In this document: positions 47,504-56,516 of the stretch, one piece after another | Layout: each line of letters starts with the position of its first letter | How positions within the stretch are numbered: position 1 is the first letter of the stretch | Source: a cyanobacterium PCC 7702 | Lineage (GTDB): Bacteria > Cyanobacteriota > Cyanobacteriia > Cyanobacteriales > Nostocaceae | DNA: 64,000 nucleotides | NCBI GenBank assembly: GCA_000332255.1 | Contig: KB235926.1 | Span: forward strand, 2,024,797 to 2,088,796 | Direction: 5' to 3' | Notes under the pieces: generated by a model | What the model saw: only the letters and a program-made list of their open reading frames with translations | Told to the model about the DNA's origin: nothing | Database searches by the model: none | Made by a program: the position numbers and the translations under genes

Positions 47504-50500
47504 TTATTGATAAATATGCGTGGAAACTCGACCGTCCTGTTGGGGATGTTGTGGTGGTCGAGGTGGACGGCGTGAAAGAAGGCGATCGCGGATAGTGCTA
47601 ACGACAATGTAAAGTATTGGTACTACAAACAAATTCAACAAAGTAGAAACGATCATTCCCCCAGCTACAGCTGTACCGAGGGATCTTCTGCTAGCAGCTC
47701 CGGCTCCTTCTGGATTTACTAAGGGATAAATACCCAAGATAAAAGCAAAGGAAGTCATCAGAATTGGTCGCAAGCGTTCTTGTGATGCTTGTATTGCTGC
47801 TTTAGTAATAGAAAGTCCCCTTTCTCGCAGTTGGTTAGCAAATTCCACAATTAAAATTGCATTCTTACTTGCCAAACCGATGAGCATTACTAAGCCGACC
47901 TGACAAAAAATATCATTATTCAAACCTCGCAGTAGCTGTGCTGCTAGTGCTCCTAGGATGGCCAGAGGCACGGACAGCATAATAATAAATGGGTCGAAGT
48001 AGTTTTCATACTGAGCAGCCAGAACCAAGAAAACAAAGACAAGTCCCAAACCAAAAATTAGAGGTGCAAGACCGCCAGATTGCTGTTCTTCAGCAGAGAT
48101 TCCCGACCATTCATAACCAAAACTTTCTGGTAGAACTTGCTTAGCTAATCGTTCCATCGCCTGAATTGCTTGTCCGGAACTGTAACCGGGAGCGGCCGAT
48201 CCGGTGATTTCAATCGACCGAAATAAGTTGTAATGGTTAATAGTTTGCGCTCCAGTAGTAGGGGTAACTTTGACTAAGTTGCTCAGAGGAATCATTTGAT
48301 TTTTGGCAGAACGGACGTATAATTCACCGATATCCTCTGGATGAGAGCGAAATGGAGCATCTGCTTGAACGTAGACGCGATAAGTGCGCTGCTGCAAATT
48401 AAAGTCGTTGACATAGCGCGAACCCAGATAACTTTGTAAGGTATTAAAGATGTCGTTTACCGACACTTGCAAGGCTTTAGCTTTGTTGCGATCGACTTCG
48501 ATCAGTATCTGGGGGGTATTTGCAGCAAAAGTACTGAATACAGGTTTTTGCAATTCCGGTAGTTGATTTGCACCTGCTAACAATTGACCCATCACTTGCA
48601 GCATGGTATCTAAGGTGTTATTACCCTGTCTGTCTTGTAATTCGAACTGAAAGCCACCAAAACTACCTAAACCTCGAATAGCTGGTGGATTAACTGGGAA
48701 GACTCTGGCTTCGGTAATTGTTGATAGCTTTCTTTGCAAGTTAGCGATAATAGCTTGTGCTGACTGATTGTGTTCTTTACGCTCTTGCCATGGTTTTAAT
48801 GTCGTAAAAATTACACCATTATTAGCGCTACTGCCACTAAAACCGAAGCCACCAACGGCAAAAGTACCCATCACTTCTGGGATTTTGAGGATTTCTTTTT
48901 CTACCTCGCTCATAACTTTGTTGGTGTAATTGAGCGATACCCCCTCCGGTCCCTGAACAATGGTGATGAAATAGCCCTGGTCTTCTTCAGGGAAAAAGGC
49001 GCCGGGTACGCGGGTATAAAGCCAGCCTGTCAAGCCCAGAGAAATTAAAAACAACAGTACAACAATGCCTTTGGCCCGATTTAAACGGAACAGCGATCGC
49101 TCGTATTTTCTTCGCGTCCAATTGACAAAATTATTAAATTTTCCAAACAACCAACCTAGCCAACCGCCAGGTCTTTGTCCGCGACGCAGGAGCAAAGCTG
49201 ACAAAGAAGGACTCAATGTCAAGGCTAGAAATGTTGAAATTCCAATGGAAAAGGCGATGGTGAGTGCAAACTGCTTGTAAATCTGTCCGGTTGACCCAGG
49301 GAAAAAGGCTACGGGGACAAATACCGCCATCAACACTAAAGAAGTTGCAATTACTGCTCCTGTTAGTTCACGCATGGACTCGGATGCAGCTTGAAGTGGC
49401 GACATTCCTTCATCTTCAATCAAGCGAGAAATATTCTCAACTACGATAATGGCATCGTCAACTACTAGCCCTGTAGCCAAGGTTAAACCAAACAAGGTTA
49501 AAGTATTGATGGAAAACCCAAAAGCCTTGACAAAGGCAAATGTGCCAATCAAAGCTAAGGGAATTACAATCACTGGAATTAAGGTCGTGCGCCAGTCCTG
49601 CAAAAAAATGTAAATGACCAAAACTACAAGTACGATCGCCTCAAATAGCGTCTTGACAACTTCAAAAAGAGATGCTTTTACAAATAAAGTTGTGTCAAAG
49701 GCCACTTGATATTTCATTCCTGGCGGGAATTTTTGCGCCAGTCGGGCCATTTCCGCTTTTACTGCTGTGGCGACATTTAAAGCATTACTTTCAGGAGTAG
49801 TAAATATACCAATACCGACTCCTTCTTGACCTTTAAATCGCAAGAAGGTGTTGTAATTTTCTGCTCCCAGTTCTGCTCGTCCTACATCTTTGAGTTTGAT
49901 GAGCGTACCGTCGTCATTTGCTTTGATGACCATCTCCTCAAATTCCGGGACATCCGTGAGCCTACCTATTGCCCGCAAGTCAATTTGATATATTTGGTCT
50001 GGTGGCGCTGGTTGCTGACCGATTTGTCCTGCGCCTACTTGTAGATTTTGTTCGTTGAGAGCATTGATCACATCCTGAGGTGTGAGGTTGCGACTGGCAA
50101 GACGGTTGGGATCCAGCCACAAACGCATAGCGTAGCGACGTTCGCCAAAAATCCGCGCTTCACCCACGCCGTTGATTCTTTTGAGAGCATCAACTATATA
50201 AAGATCGGCGTAGTTGCTCAAAAATACGGTATCGTACTCTTGCTTTTCACTGTAAAGCCCGATCGCCAACAAGATATCATTTGACTGCTTGCTGACACTA
50301 ACTCCTGTTTGCTGTACCGGTTGTGGTAATTGTGGCTCCGCCAGGGAGACACGATTTTGTACGTCTACCGCGGCGATATCTTTGTTGCGAGAAGCATCAA
50401 ATGTAACTGTGATTGTACTGGTACCGTTGTTGCTACTACTGGAGGTCATGTATTTCATGCCTTCCACACCATTAATCTGCCGTTCCAAGATTGTTGTCAC

Positions 50501-50683
50501 GGTGCTTTCCACAACTTCAGCACTAGCACCAACGTAGTTAGCAGTCACGTTAACTTGGGTCGGGCTGATTTCTGGATACTGGCTTGTAGGAAGTGTAGGA
50601 ATGCTAATTGCTCCTACTAACAAGATAATGATGGCGCAGACACTAGTAAAAACAGGTCGCTTAATGAAAAAATCAACAAACAT
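47504..50683 (-). CDS. RND efflux transporter, AcrB/HAE1 type
   Basis: A 1059-residue inner-membrane pump with 12 helices and two large periplasmic loops. FIKRPVFTSVCAI is the usual N-terminus. The proton-relay Asp pair is in GLVVDDAIIVVENI and the partner Lys in GLASKNAILIVEF. The adaptor gene lies 90 bp upstream on the same strand. No TolC-type channel is in the window. The substrate cannot be told from sequence. Confidence 0.95.
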   Translation of the reverse strand: MFVDFFIKRPVFTSVCAIIILLVGAISIPTLPTSQYPEISPTQVNVTANYVGASAEVVESTVTTILERQINGVEGMKYMTSSSSNNGTSTITVTFDASRNKDIAAVDVQNRVSLAEPQLPQPVQQTGVSVSKQSNDILLAIGLYSEKQEYDTVFLSNYADLYIVDALKRINGVGEARIFGERRYAMRLWLDPNRLASRNLTPQDVINALNEQNLQVGAGQIGQQPAPPDQIYQIDLRAIGRLTDVPEFEEMVIKANDDGTLIKLKDVGRAELGAENYNTFLRFKGQEGVGIGIFTTPESNALNVATAVKAEMARLAQKFPPGMKYQVAFDTTLFVKASLFEVVKTLFEAIVLVVLVIYIFLQDWRTTLIPVIVIPLALIGTFAFVKAFGFSINTLTLFGLTLATGLVVDDAIIVVENISRLIEDEGMSPLQAASESMRELTGAVIATSLVLMAVFVPVAFFPGSTGQIYKQFALTIAFSIGISTFLALTLSPSLSALLLRRGQRPGGWLGWLFGKFNNFVNWTRRKYERSLFRLNRAKGIVVLLFLISLGLTGWLYTRVPGAFFPEEDQGYFITIVQGPEGVSLNYTNKVMSEVEKEILKIPEVMGTFAVGGFGFSGSSANNGVIFTTLKPWQERKEHNQSAQAIIANLQRKLSTITEARVFPVNPPAIRGLGSFGGFQFELQDRQGNNTLDTMLQVMGQLLAGANQLPELQKPVFSTFAANTPQILIEVDRNKAKALQVSVNDIFNTLQSYLGSRYVNDFNLQQRTYRVYVQADAPFRSHPEDIGELYVRSAKNQMIPLSNLVKVTPTTGAQTINHYNLFRSIEITGSAAPGYSSGQAIQAMERLAKQVLPESFGYEWSGISAEEQQSGGLAPLIFGLGLVFVFLVLAAQYENYFDPFIIMLSVPLAILGALAAQLLRGLNNDIFCQVGLVMLIGLASKNAILIVEFANQLRERGLSITKAAIQASQERLRPILMTSFAFILGIYPLVNPEGAGAASRRSLGTAVAGGMIVSTLLNLFVVPILYIVVSTIRDRLLSRRPPRPPQHPQQDGRVSTHIYQ

Positions 50684-50772
50684 ATAGGAAATGGCTCATG
50701 GCTAGTAATTAATGGTTTGTGGTAAATGGCTAATAGCACTCAAAAGTTAGCAATTAGCAACCAAAAACCAAC

Positions 50773-52092
50773 CTATTCTGGGTTTATGGGTACTCCGTCC
50801 CTTAAATTCAGTAGCCCCGAGACAATAATTCTTTCTCCTGGCTGTAATCCTTCCAGCACTTGATAGTTATTACCCTTGATATTGCCTAGCTTCACGCGTT
50901 TTTGCTTTGCTACCTGTTGAAATTCTCCCCGGGGGGAATTTTTTTGCATTTGTACAACATAAACAAAATTCTGTCCGGCGACACGAGTCACTGCTGTAAT
51001 CGGAATTAATACTCCGGGACGTTGGTTCCAGATTACCCTCACCCGAGTGTATTCATCAGATCGCAGTTGCTCTTTAGCATTGTCAAACAATGCTTTTACC
51101 AGTACGGTTTGGGTATTGTTAATAATATTAGGAGAAATAAAAAATACCCGGCTAATACCCAGACTGCGACCTTGGGCGTCCAAGATTTCTACTGGCGTTC
51201 CCTTGCGCAATTGCGAAGCAAGTTCCAGCGGAATAGAAATATTCACCTCCAATGGTTGATTTTGAGTGATAGTTGCCAACTGGGTGGAAGTATTGACAAA
51301 ATCACCCACTTTCACAGGAATATCACCGACAGTACCTGCAAAAGGAGCGGTAATTTTGTAGTACTGCAGTTCAACTGTTTTTTGTTTGAGATTGGCTAAT
51401 GCTTGTTGTATGGATTTTTCTGCCTGAGAAATAATAGCTTTTTGTGCTTGGATTCTTGATTCGGTCGCCTGCAGGGTCGCTTTGGCAACAGCAAGCTTGT
51501 TAGCATACTGGTCTTTGGTTTGTCGAGACACTGCTCCTTGAGCTGCAAGACTAGCATAGCGATCGTAATCTTGCTGGCTTAATCTCACATCGGCAAGATT
51601 TGATATTTTTTGTGCTTCTAGAGAAGCAAGTGTCGCCCTAGCATTTTCTAACTGCGATCGCGCTGCTTCTACTGCTGCATTAAAACTACTAACCTCTGCT
51701 TGTTGCTCTCTTGCATCTATCTGGATGATGGGATCTCCTTGTTTGAGTCTGTCTCCCGAACGCACAAATATTTGCGTTACCTGTCCTTGAACTCTTGGCT
51801 GTAGTGATACCGAACGACGCGACTTGAAGCTGGCTATATACTCTGAACTGTCCTCAATTAAGCCTAATTGGGCGGTAGCTACCTTTACCGGTATTCCCGG
51901 TAATCGAGCGTTTGCAGCTTTGGGTTCTTGGTTTGCTGCTGGAGTGAACAAGCGCCAAAGCACAACAGCTCCACCCATTAACGCTACTAGAGCTATCAGT
52001 AACCAAGACCATCGATATTTTTGACGAGGTGGTTGAATTTCTGTCTGCGGAACGCTATCTTCAAATTCAGTTTCAGGCTGAGGAGGTATCAT
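50773..52092 (-). CDS. RND efflux periplasmic adaptor (membrane fusion protein)
   Basis: A 439-residue AcrA/HlyD-type adaptor. One N-terminal helix (about 30-48), a split lipoyl domain (VSLQPRVQGQVTQIFVRSGDRLKQGDPI), a coiled-coil hairpin (about 135-240), and beta-barrel and membrane-proximal domains ending in VLEGLQPGERIIVSGLLNLRDGVP. It joins the pump to an outer-membrane channel. It forms an operon with the pump gene. Confidence 0.93.
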   Translation of the reverse strand: MIPPQPETEFEDSVPQTEIQPPRQKYRWSWLLIALVALMGGAVVLWRLFTPAANQEPKAANARLPGIPVKVATAQLGLIEDSSEYIASFKSRRSVSLQPRVQGQVTQIFVRSGDRLKQGDPIIQIDAREQQAEVSSFNAAVEAARSQLENARATLASLEAQKISNLADVRLSQQDYDRYASLAAQGAVSRQTKDQYANKLAVAKATLQATESRIQAQKAIISQAEKSIQQALANLKQKTVELQYYKITAPFAGTVGDIPVKVGDFVNTSTQLATITQNQPLEVNISIPLELASQLRKGTPVEILDAQGRSLGISRVFFISPNIINNTQTVLVKALFDNAKEQLRSDEYTRVRVIWNQRPGVLIPITAVTRVAGQNFVYVVQMQKNSPRGEFQQVAKQKRVKLGNIKGNNYQVLEGLQPGERIIVSGLLNLRDGVPINPE

Positions 52093-52423
52093 GGATGACA
52101 GATAAATTAATCACAATGACGATCGCTCAATCAAGCTTGAGTTTTTGGAAATGAAGATAATTATTATTATTTAGCAATAACGCTCCCTGGGAAATATTTG
52201 TGCATTTTTTTGCCTACATCTACTGGATGCTGACAGTGAATGTTTTTTATCTTCAGACTCAGAGCCTACCTTAGTTTACATAAAAACCGTTGCTTTTGTC
52301 TTGTCTATTCTTGCCAGAGATATTCAAATCTTGCTACAACTTCCAAACTTTCCAAGCAATTTGACACTTCTTTGGAAGTATTAATCTAGCAATTGGCTTT
52401 TGTTATCTCAAATTCTTTATAAA
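52093..52423. other. Intergenic region without a recognised feature
   Basis: About 330 bp, AT-rich, containing the promoter region of the efflux operon. I see no gene or clear site in it. Confidence 0.5.
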
Positions 52424-52729
52424 TCATTTGGATGGCAATTCCAAGTTAAATTCTTGACTCCACAAAGGAGAACTATTTCCTTCCCAGAAACCGTACACTT
52501 TGACTTTTTTGATACATGTAATTTTCAAGCCAATGATTTCTTGACGTACATATTTAACTAAATTTTCTCGTTCTGGCGCTTGTGCAGACTTAAATATTAC
52601 CTCTAGACAATCATTATTAAGAATCACTTTTACCGTCACGTTTTTAAATTGTAGTTGGCTGCTCATCAAAGATGCGATCGCCTGCACGTTACCTTGCCTG
52701 CAAAGCTCTAAAATATTTGCTTGTGTCAT
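52424..52729 (-). CDS. Small conserved cyanobacterial protein, unknown function
   Basis: A 101-residue soluble protein. Its core (LCRQGNVQAIASLMSSQLQFKNVTVKVILNNDCLEVIF) resembles a module repeated in many cyanobacterial proteins, often fused to membrane or kinase segments. Here it stands alone. No catalytic motif is visible. Confidence 0.68.
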   Translation of the reverse strand: MTQANILELCRQGNVQAIASLMSSQLQFKNVTVKVILNNDCLEVIFKSAQAPERENLVKYVRQEIIGLKITCIKKVKVYGFWEGNSSPLWSQEFNLELPSK

Positions 52730-52822
52730 AATTTGTATAAGTGAAGAGCTAAAAATAGAAAATCTGTATTAAATATAACTTATATATTCAATATTTTTCC
52801 TCAGTGAATCCACGAAAATTCC

Positions 52823-53881
52823 TTATTTACTGTCAGCGACATACTGTCGAGCAAACTCACGATGAAGTTGATATTGTCTCATTTTTTGTCGTGCCATACG
52901 GAAATTAGAACTAGTCCGAGGTACGCTTTTCATTAAAGCGATCGCTTCATCCCAGCAGCGAATAACTATCTTCCACTCGTGTTCGGATTGAGCTAATTTT
53001 GCTAATTTGGCAGCACGTTTAGCTTTGTTCGTAGCTTGTTCGTAAGTATCCGTGGGTTTAGCTGTTTGAGAAGCTACCGGTGGTGGATAATTGGCAGATA
53101 CAATAGCAGGTATAGTTTGTCTGAAATCCGGCGATTTGACAAAGAAATATATCAGTATAGTTAAAAGAGGAATTAAAGTCAGCATCCCTAGTTGTTTAGA
53201 AAGGCGGCGCGATTTGGGAGATAAATTGAACTTGGTTAGTTCTGGAGCGGGATAAGTGTTAGCAGAATAGACTTCTTCCGATCTAGTTGATGTATTTGGG
53301 ACTCCAGGGGAGGTAAGATTATTCTGGTTTGGGGATGGAGAAACAACACTATTCCCCAAAAAAAAACGGGTTTTAAATAAAAATTCTATTTCATAAAAAA
53401 GAGTAGCACTAACAAACCAGACTGCGGCAAAAATAAGTAAAATCTGATGATTTTTTGCTTCCCAAATCGACAAAATCAGTCGGTAGTTAAGTTGAAATAA
53501 AGGTAAAAAAGGAGTGCAAATTAAGGTAGTTGTGAGAGTGGATAAAACAATTACCAACCAGCCATATAAACTTTCCCTCCAACTGAGCAATCCTGGAAGG
53601 AATCCTTTCACTTTCTTTATTTTTTCTCCCGGAATCACAGGAAGGAAGTGACACAGAAGAAAATGATGTAGAAAAGCGATCGCTGGAATCGGTAAAATCA
53701 GCAACAATATTGCCACAACAGTTAGTAGCTCTGGTTGTTGTGGAAGCTTAACAAAATAAAGCCACAAGTTTGGATTGCGTCCCGCAGCGCTGAGAAAACC
53801 TGCCACAAACATAAATAAAATGAAAGCATGCAGGCAGGAATGGAGATGAGGAAACCATCTGAACAATTGTGACTTTTTCAT
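52823..53881 (-). CDS. Multi-helix membrane protein, unknown function
   Basis: A 352-residue protein with about five hydrophobic helices (four in the first 170 residues, one near 235), a Ser/Pro/Asn-rich linker, and a basic helical C-terminal part ([37 protein letters not shown]) that looks like a partial TPR-like pair. I place the start at [14 protein letters not shown] (53881) with GAGG upstream; ten more codons are open. Family not recognised beyond general cyanobacterial occurrence. Confidence 0.68.
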   Translation of the reverse strand: MKKSQLFRWFPHLHSCLHAFILFMFVAGFLSAAGRNPNLWLYFVKLPQQPELLTVVAILLLILPIPAIAFLHHFLLCHFLPVIPGEKIKKVKGFLPGLLSWRESLYGWLVIVLSTLTTTLICTPFLPLFQLNYRLILSIWEAKNHQILLIFAAVWFVSATLFYEIEFLFKTRFFLGNSVVSPSPNQNNLTSPGVPNTSTRSEEVYSANTYPAPELTKFNLSPKSRRLSKQLGMLTLIPLLTILIYFFVKSPDFRQTIPAIVSANYPPPVASQTAKPTDTYEQATNKAKRAAKLAKLAQSEHEWKIVIRCWDEAIALMKSVPRTSSNFRMARQKMRQYQLHREFARQYVADSK

Positions 53882-54101
53882 ATTTGACACATCCTCAAGC
53901 TCTGGAATCACCAGGTACGAGCAACTAAGTTACGGAAGAAACAAACCTATCCAATTGTTAAATAGTTTACCTGCTTCTGCGGGAAATGCCCTCGGGCTCG
54001 CAAGCACTTTTAACAAGAGTTTTAATCTTTTGGTCTTTTCTTTTTACCTAGATTGGATAAAATCGAATCAGACACACAAGATACATAGCAGGTTAGAAGT
54101 A

Positions 54102-54761
54102 TTGAGATTGCGTCGTAAAATTCGCGTTCGCCAGCACGTCAATCCACTCGCGCAAAAATATCAAAATCCGGTCGATTGTCCTGATTGGGAAAAAGTATAT
54201 GCCAAGCTCGACCAACCGCTACATCTAGATATTGGTTGTGGAAGGGGAAAATTTTTGCTAGAGATGGCCTGGTTGCACCAACCGAATTGGAATTTTCTTG
54301 GTCTAGAAATCCGTGCACCTTTGGTAGAGGAAGCAAATCGGTTGCGGGATGAGTTGGGGTTGACAAACTTACATTATTTGTTTTGCAATGCTAATATCTC
54401 GTTGCGATCGCTTTTATCAACCCTTCCTGCGGGAAGTTTACAACGGGTTACCATCCAGTTTCCCGACCCCTGGTTTAAAAAGCGCCACGCCAAACGGCGA
54501 ATCGTACAACCGCAATTAGTCGCTGATCTAGCAGATTATCTTGTACCGGGGGGAATCATCTTTTTACAATCAGATGTAGAATCGGTAGCTAAGGAAATGT
54601 GCGATCGCTTTGCTAGTCATCCCAGCTTCCGAAGACAAGGTACAGGAGAATGGCTAGCAGAAAATCCCCTACCCGTTCCCACAGAACGAGAAATCGCTAC
54701 CCAAAAAAAAGGAAAACCTGTTTACCGTGCAATTTTTACCAAAGTGGGAGTTGAGAACTAA
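54102..54761 (+). CDS. trmB: tRNA (guanine-N7-)-methyltransferase TrmB
   Basis: A 219-residue SAM-dependent methyltransferase for G46 of tRNA. The SAM site is [15 protein letters not shown], followed by FLGLEIR, and [14 protein letters not shown] is the catalytic and tRNA-binding signature. No ATG is available near the conserved N-terminus ([13 protein letters not shown]), so I chose TTG at 54102. The frame stays open to 53955, but that part does not resemble TrmB. Convergent with the hybrid kinase gene. Confidence 0.9.
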   Translation: MRLRRKIRVRQHVNPLAQKYQNPVDCPDWEKVYAKLDQPLHLDIGCGRGKFLLEMAWLHQPNWNFLGLEIRAPLVEEANRLRDELGLTNLHYLFCNANISLRSLLSTLPAGSLQRVTIQFPDPWFKKRHAKRRIVQPQLVADLADYLVPGGIIFLQSDVESVAKEMCDRFASHPSFRRQGTGEWLAENPLPVPTEREIATQKKGKPVYRAIFTKVGVEN

Positions 54762-54777
54762 ACTAGCCTTTGTTTGC

Positions 54778-55971
54778 TCAACTGCGCATCACCACAGGTA
54801 AGGTGACGGTAAAAGTTGTACCAACTCCCACCTCACTTTCAACGGAAATTTCGCCTTTGTGAGCTTCGACGGACTTTTTCACAATTGCTAGTCCCAAACC
54901 GGTACCAGGAATCGCACCAACATTAGAAGCGCGATGGAAAGGTTGAAACAAGTGTTGCAGTTCGTTTTTAGGAATACCAATACCCTGGTCTTTGATCCGA
55001 AAAGTGACTGATTTTTCCTGACTAATAAGTTCAAAATCAATCTTACTTCCCACGGGTGAATACTTAATAGCATTGGTAAGTAAATTGCCTAAAATATGTC
55101 GCAATAAATGCTCATCCCACAATGCTTCGCCCAACTGTCCGCTAACAGTGAAAATAATTGTAATTTGCTTTTGTGCTGTACTGAGTTCCATTTCTCGAAT
55201 TAACTGACGACAAAAAGCTTGCAAATCCAAAAGGACAAGTTCGCACTGAAGTTTCCCTGTATCTGCTTTACCGATAAAGGAAACCTCGTCTAACAATTGC
55301 GACATACTTTTGACAGCAGAACGAATCATCTGGTAATGATTGAGTTTTTTTTCCTTGGGCAATTTATCATCATTGTTCTGCAACAATCCTGCCGCTAGCA
55401 GAATTGTATTCAAAGGATTGCGGATATCATGAGAAAGCATAGAGACAAACTCTGACTTAAACTGGTTGAGTTCTTTTGCTTTAATCAACTCAGCCGTTCT
55501 CTGCTGTACCTTAATTTCTAAACTTTGATTGTATTTGCGTAAAGATTCTAAAGCTTGTTTGCGCTCTATAGCATAGCGTAAAGAGCGTAGTAATACTTCT
55601 ACATTTACCTGGCGCTTGACCAGATAATCTTGTGCTCCCTGCCGTACTGCTTCAATAGCAAGTGTATCATCATTAGTGTTAGTTAACACCACAATTGGCA
55701 AACTAGGAACAATATTATTCAGCACGGACAAGGAGGTTAATCCTTGACTGTCTGGTAGTGTTAAATCTAACAAAATAATATCAAAACGGTTGCCTGTATC
55801 ATTACAATTACGAAGTAATTCTAAGGCTTCTCCCAATCGTTTGACGTGAACCAAAGTAAAATTCTTGGACTGGGCTTGCTTCAGAAATTCTTGTAACAAC
55901 TTAGCTTCTGCCAAATTGTCTTCAATCAACAAGATTTTTACCAAGCTTGCGGCCATAGTTTTGTTTGACAA
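54778..55971 (-). CDS. Hybrid response regulator / histidine kinase
   Basis: A 397-residue protein. The N-terminal REC domain (about 12-130; LLIEDN, phospho-acceptor in ILLDLTLPD, Lys in DYLVKR) is joined by a coiled coil to HisKA (FVSMLSHDIRNPLN) and HATPase_c (NLLTNAIKYSP, DQGIGIP, GTGLGLAIVKK). It has no membrane segment. It lies about 100 bp after the Rcp1-type regulator and may take part in the same phytochrome pathway (inference from position). Confidence 0.92.
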   Translation of the reverse strand: MSNKTMAASLVKILLIEDNLAEAKLLQEFLKQAQSKNFTLVHVKRLGEALELLRNCNDTGNRFDIILLDLTLPDSQGLTSLSVLNNIVPSLPIVVLTNTNDDTLAIEAVRQGAQDYLVKRQVNVEVLLRSLRYAIERKQALESLRKYNQSLEIKVQQRTAELIKAKELNQFKSEFVSMLSHDIRNPLNTILLAAGLLQNNDDKLPKEKKLNHYQMIRSAVKSMSQLLDEVSFIGKADTGKLQCELVLLDLQAFCRQLIREMELSTAQKQITIIFTVSGQLGEALWDEHLLRHILGNLLTNAIKYSPVGSKIDFELISQEKSVTFRIKDQGIGIPKNELQHLFQPFHRASNVGAIPGTGLGLAIVKKSVEAHKGEISVESEVGVGTTFTVTLPVVMRS

Positions 55972-56069
55972 CTGCTAGGTGCTGAAACATAGTAAAACCA
56001 GAAAGCAAGGGACAGAGAAAGACAAGGTCAGCAGATTCCTTGTCTTCCGATTTACTTGTTTTGTTGTGC

Positions 56070-56516
56070 TTATTTAGATGGCAAAGTTACGGTTGACAGC
56101 CAAAAATCTTCTATTCCCTTGACAATTTGAAATAACTGACTGAGATTGCGAGATTTAGTAATGTAGCAATTTACGTGCAGGTCGTAGCTGTGGAAAATAT
56201 CTTCCTCATTGTGTGAGGTTGTCAGCACGACTACAGGAATGCGTTTGAGTTTGGGATCGTTTTTAATTTCTGCAAGGACTTCTCTACCGTCTTTTTTCGG
56301 CAAGTTTAAATCCAGCAGAATCAAATCGGGACGGGGTGCATCAGCATACTTACCTTCTTGGCGCAGATAAGCCATCGCCTCAATACCATCTCTGACAGTA
56401 ATAATTTGATGGGGTACTGCGCTATTTTTTAATGCTTCTTGGATCAGGCGGATATCAGCTTTGTTATCTTCGACCAAAAATATTGTTTTGCATTTTTCGT
56501 CCGTTTCTACGCTCAC
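56070..56516 (-). CDS. Rcp1-type response regulator
   Basis: A 148-residue single-domain CheY-like regulator with FLVEDNKADIRLI, the phospho-acceptor in LILLDLNLPKKDG, VVLTTS and the Lys in CYITKS. The DxRLIQEAL and NLPKKDGREVL stretches are typical of Rcp1 partners of cyanobacterial phytochromes. The start is GTG at 56516 with GGGAGGG 8 nt upstream; it overlaps the end of the phytochrome gene by 53 bp. Confidence 0.9.
   Translation of the reverse strand: MSVETDEKCKTIFLVEDNKADIRLIQEALKNSAVPHQIITVRDGIEAMAYLRQEGKYADAPRPDLILLDLNLPKKDGREVLAEIKNDPKLKRIPVVVLTTSHNEEDIFHSYDLHVNCYITKSRNLSQLFQIVKGIEDFWLSTVTLPSK

Noticed and set aside
53955-54101. N-terminal extension of TrmB by 49 codons
   Set aside because: The extension shows no similarity to TrmB and would start with TTG in sequence without a ribosome site; the conserved protein begins just after 54102.
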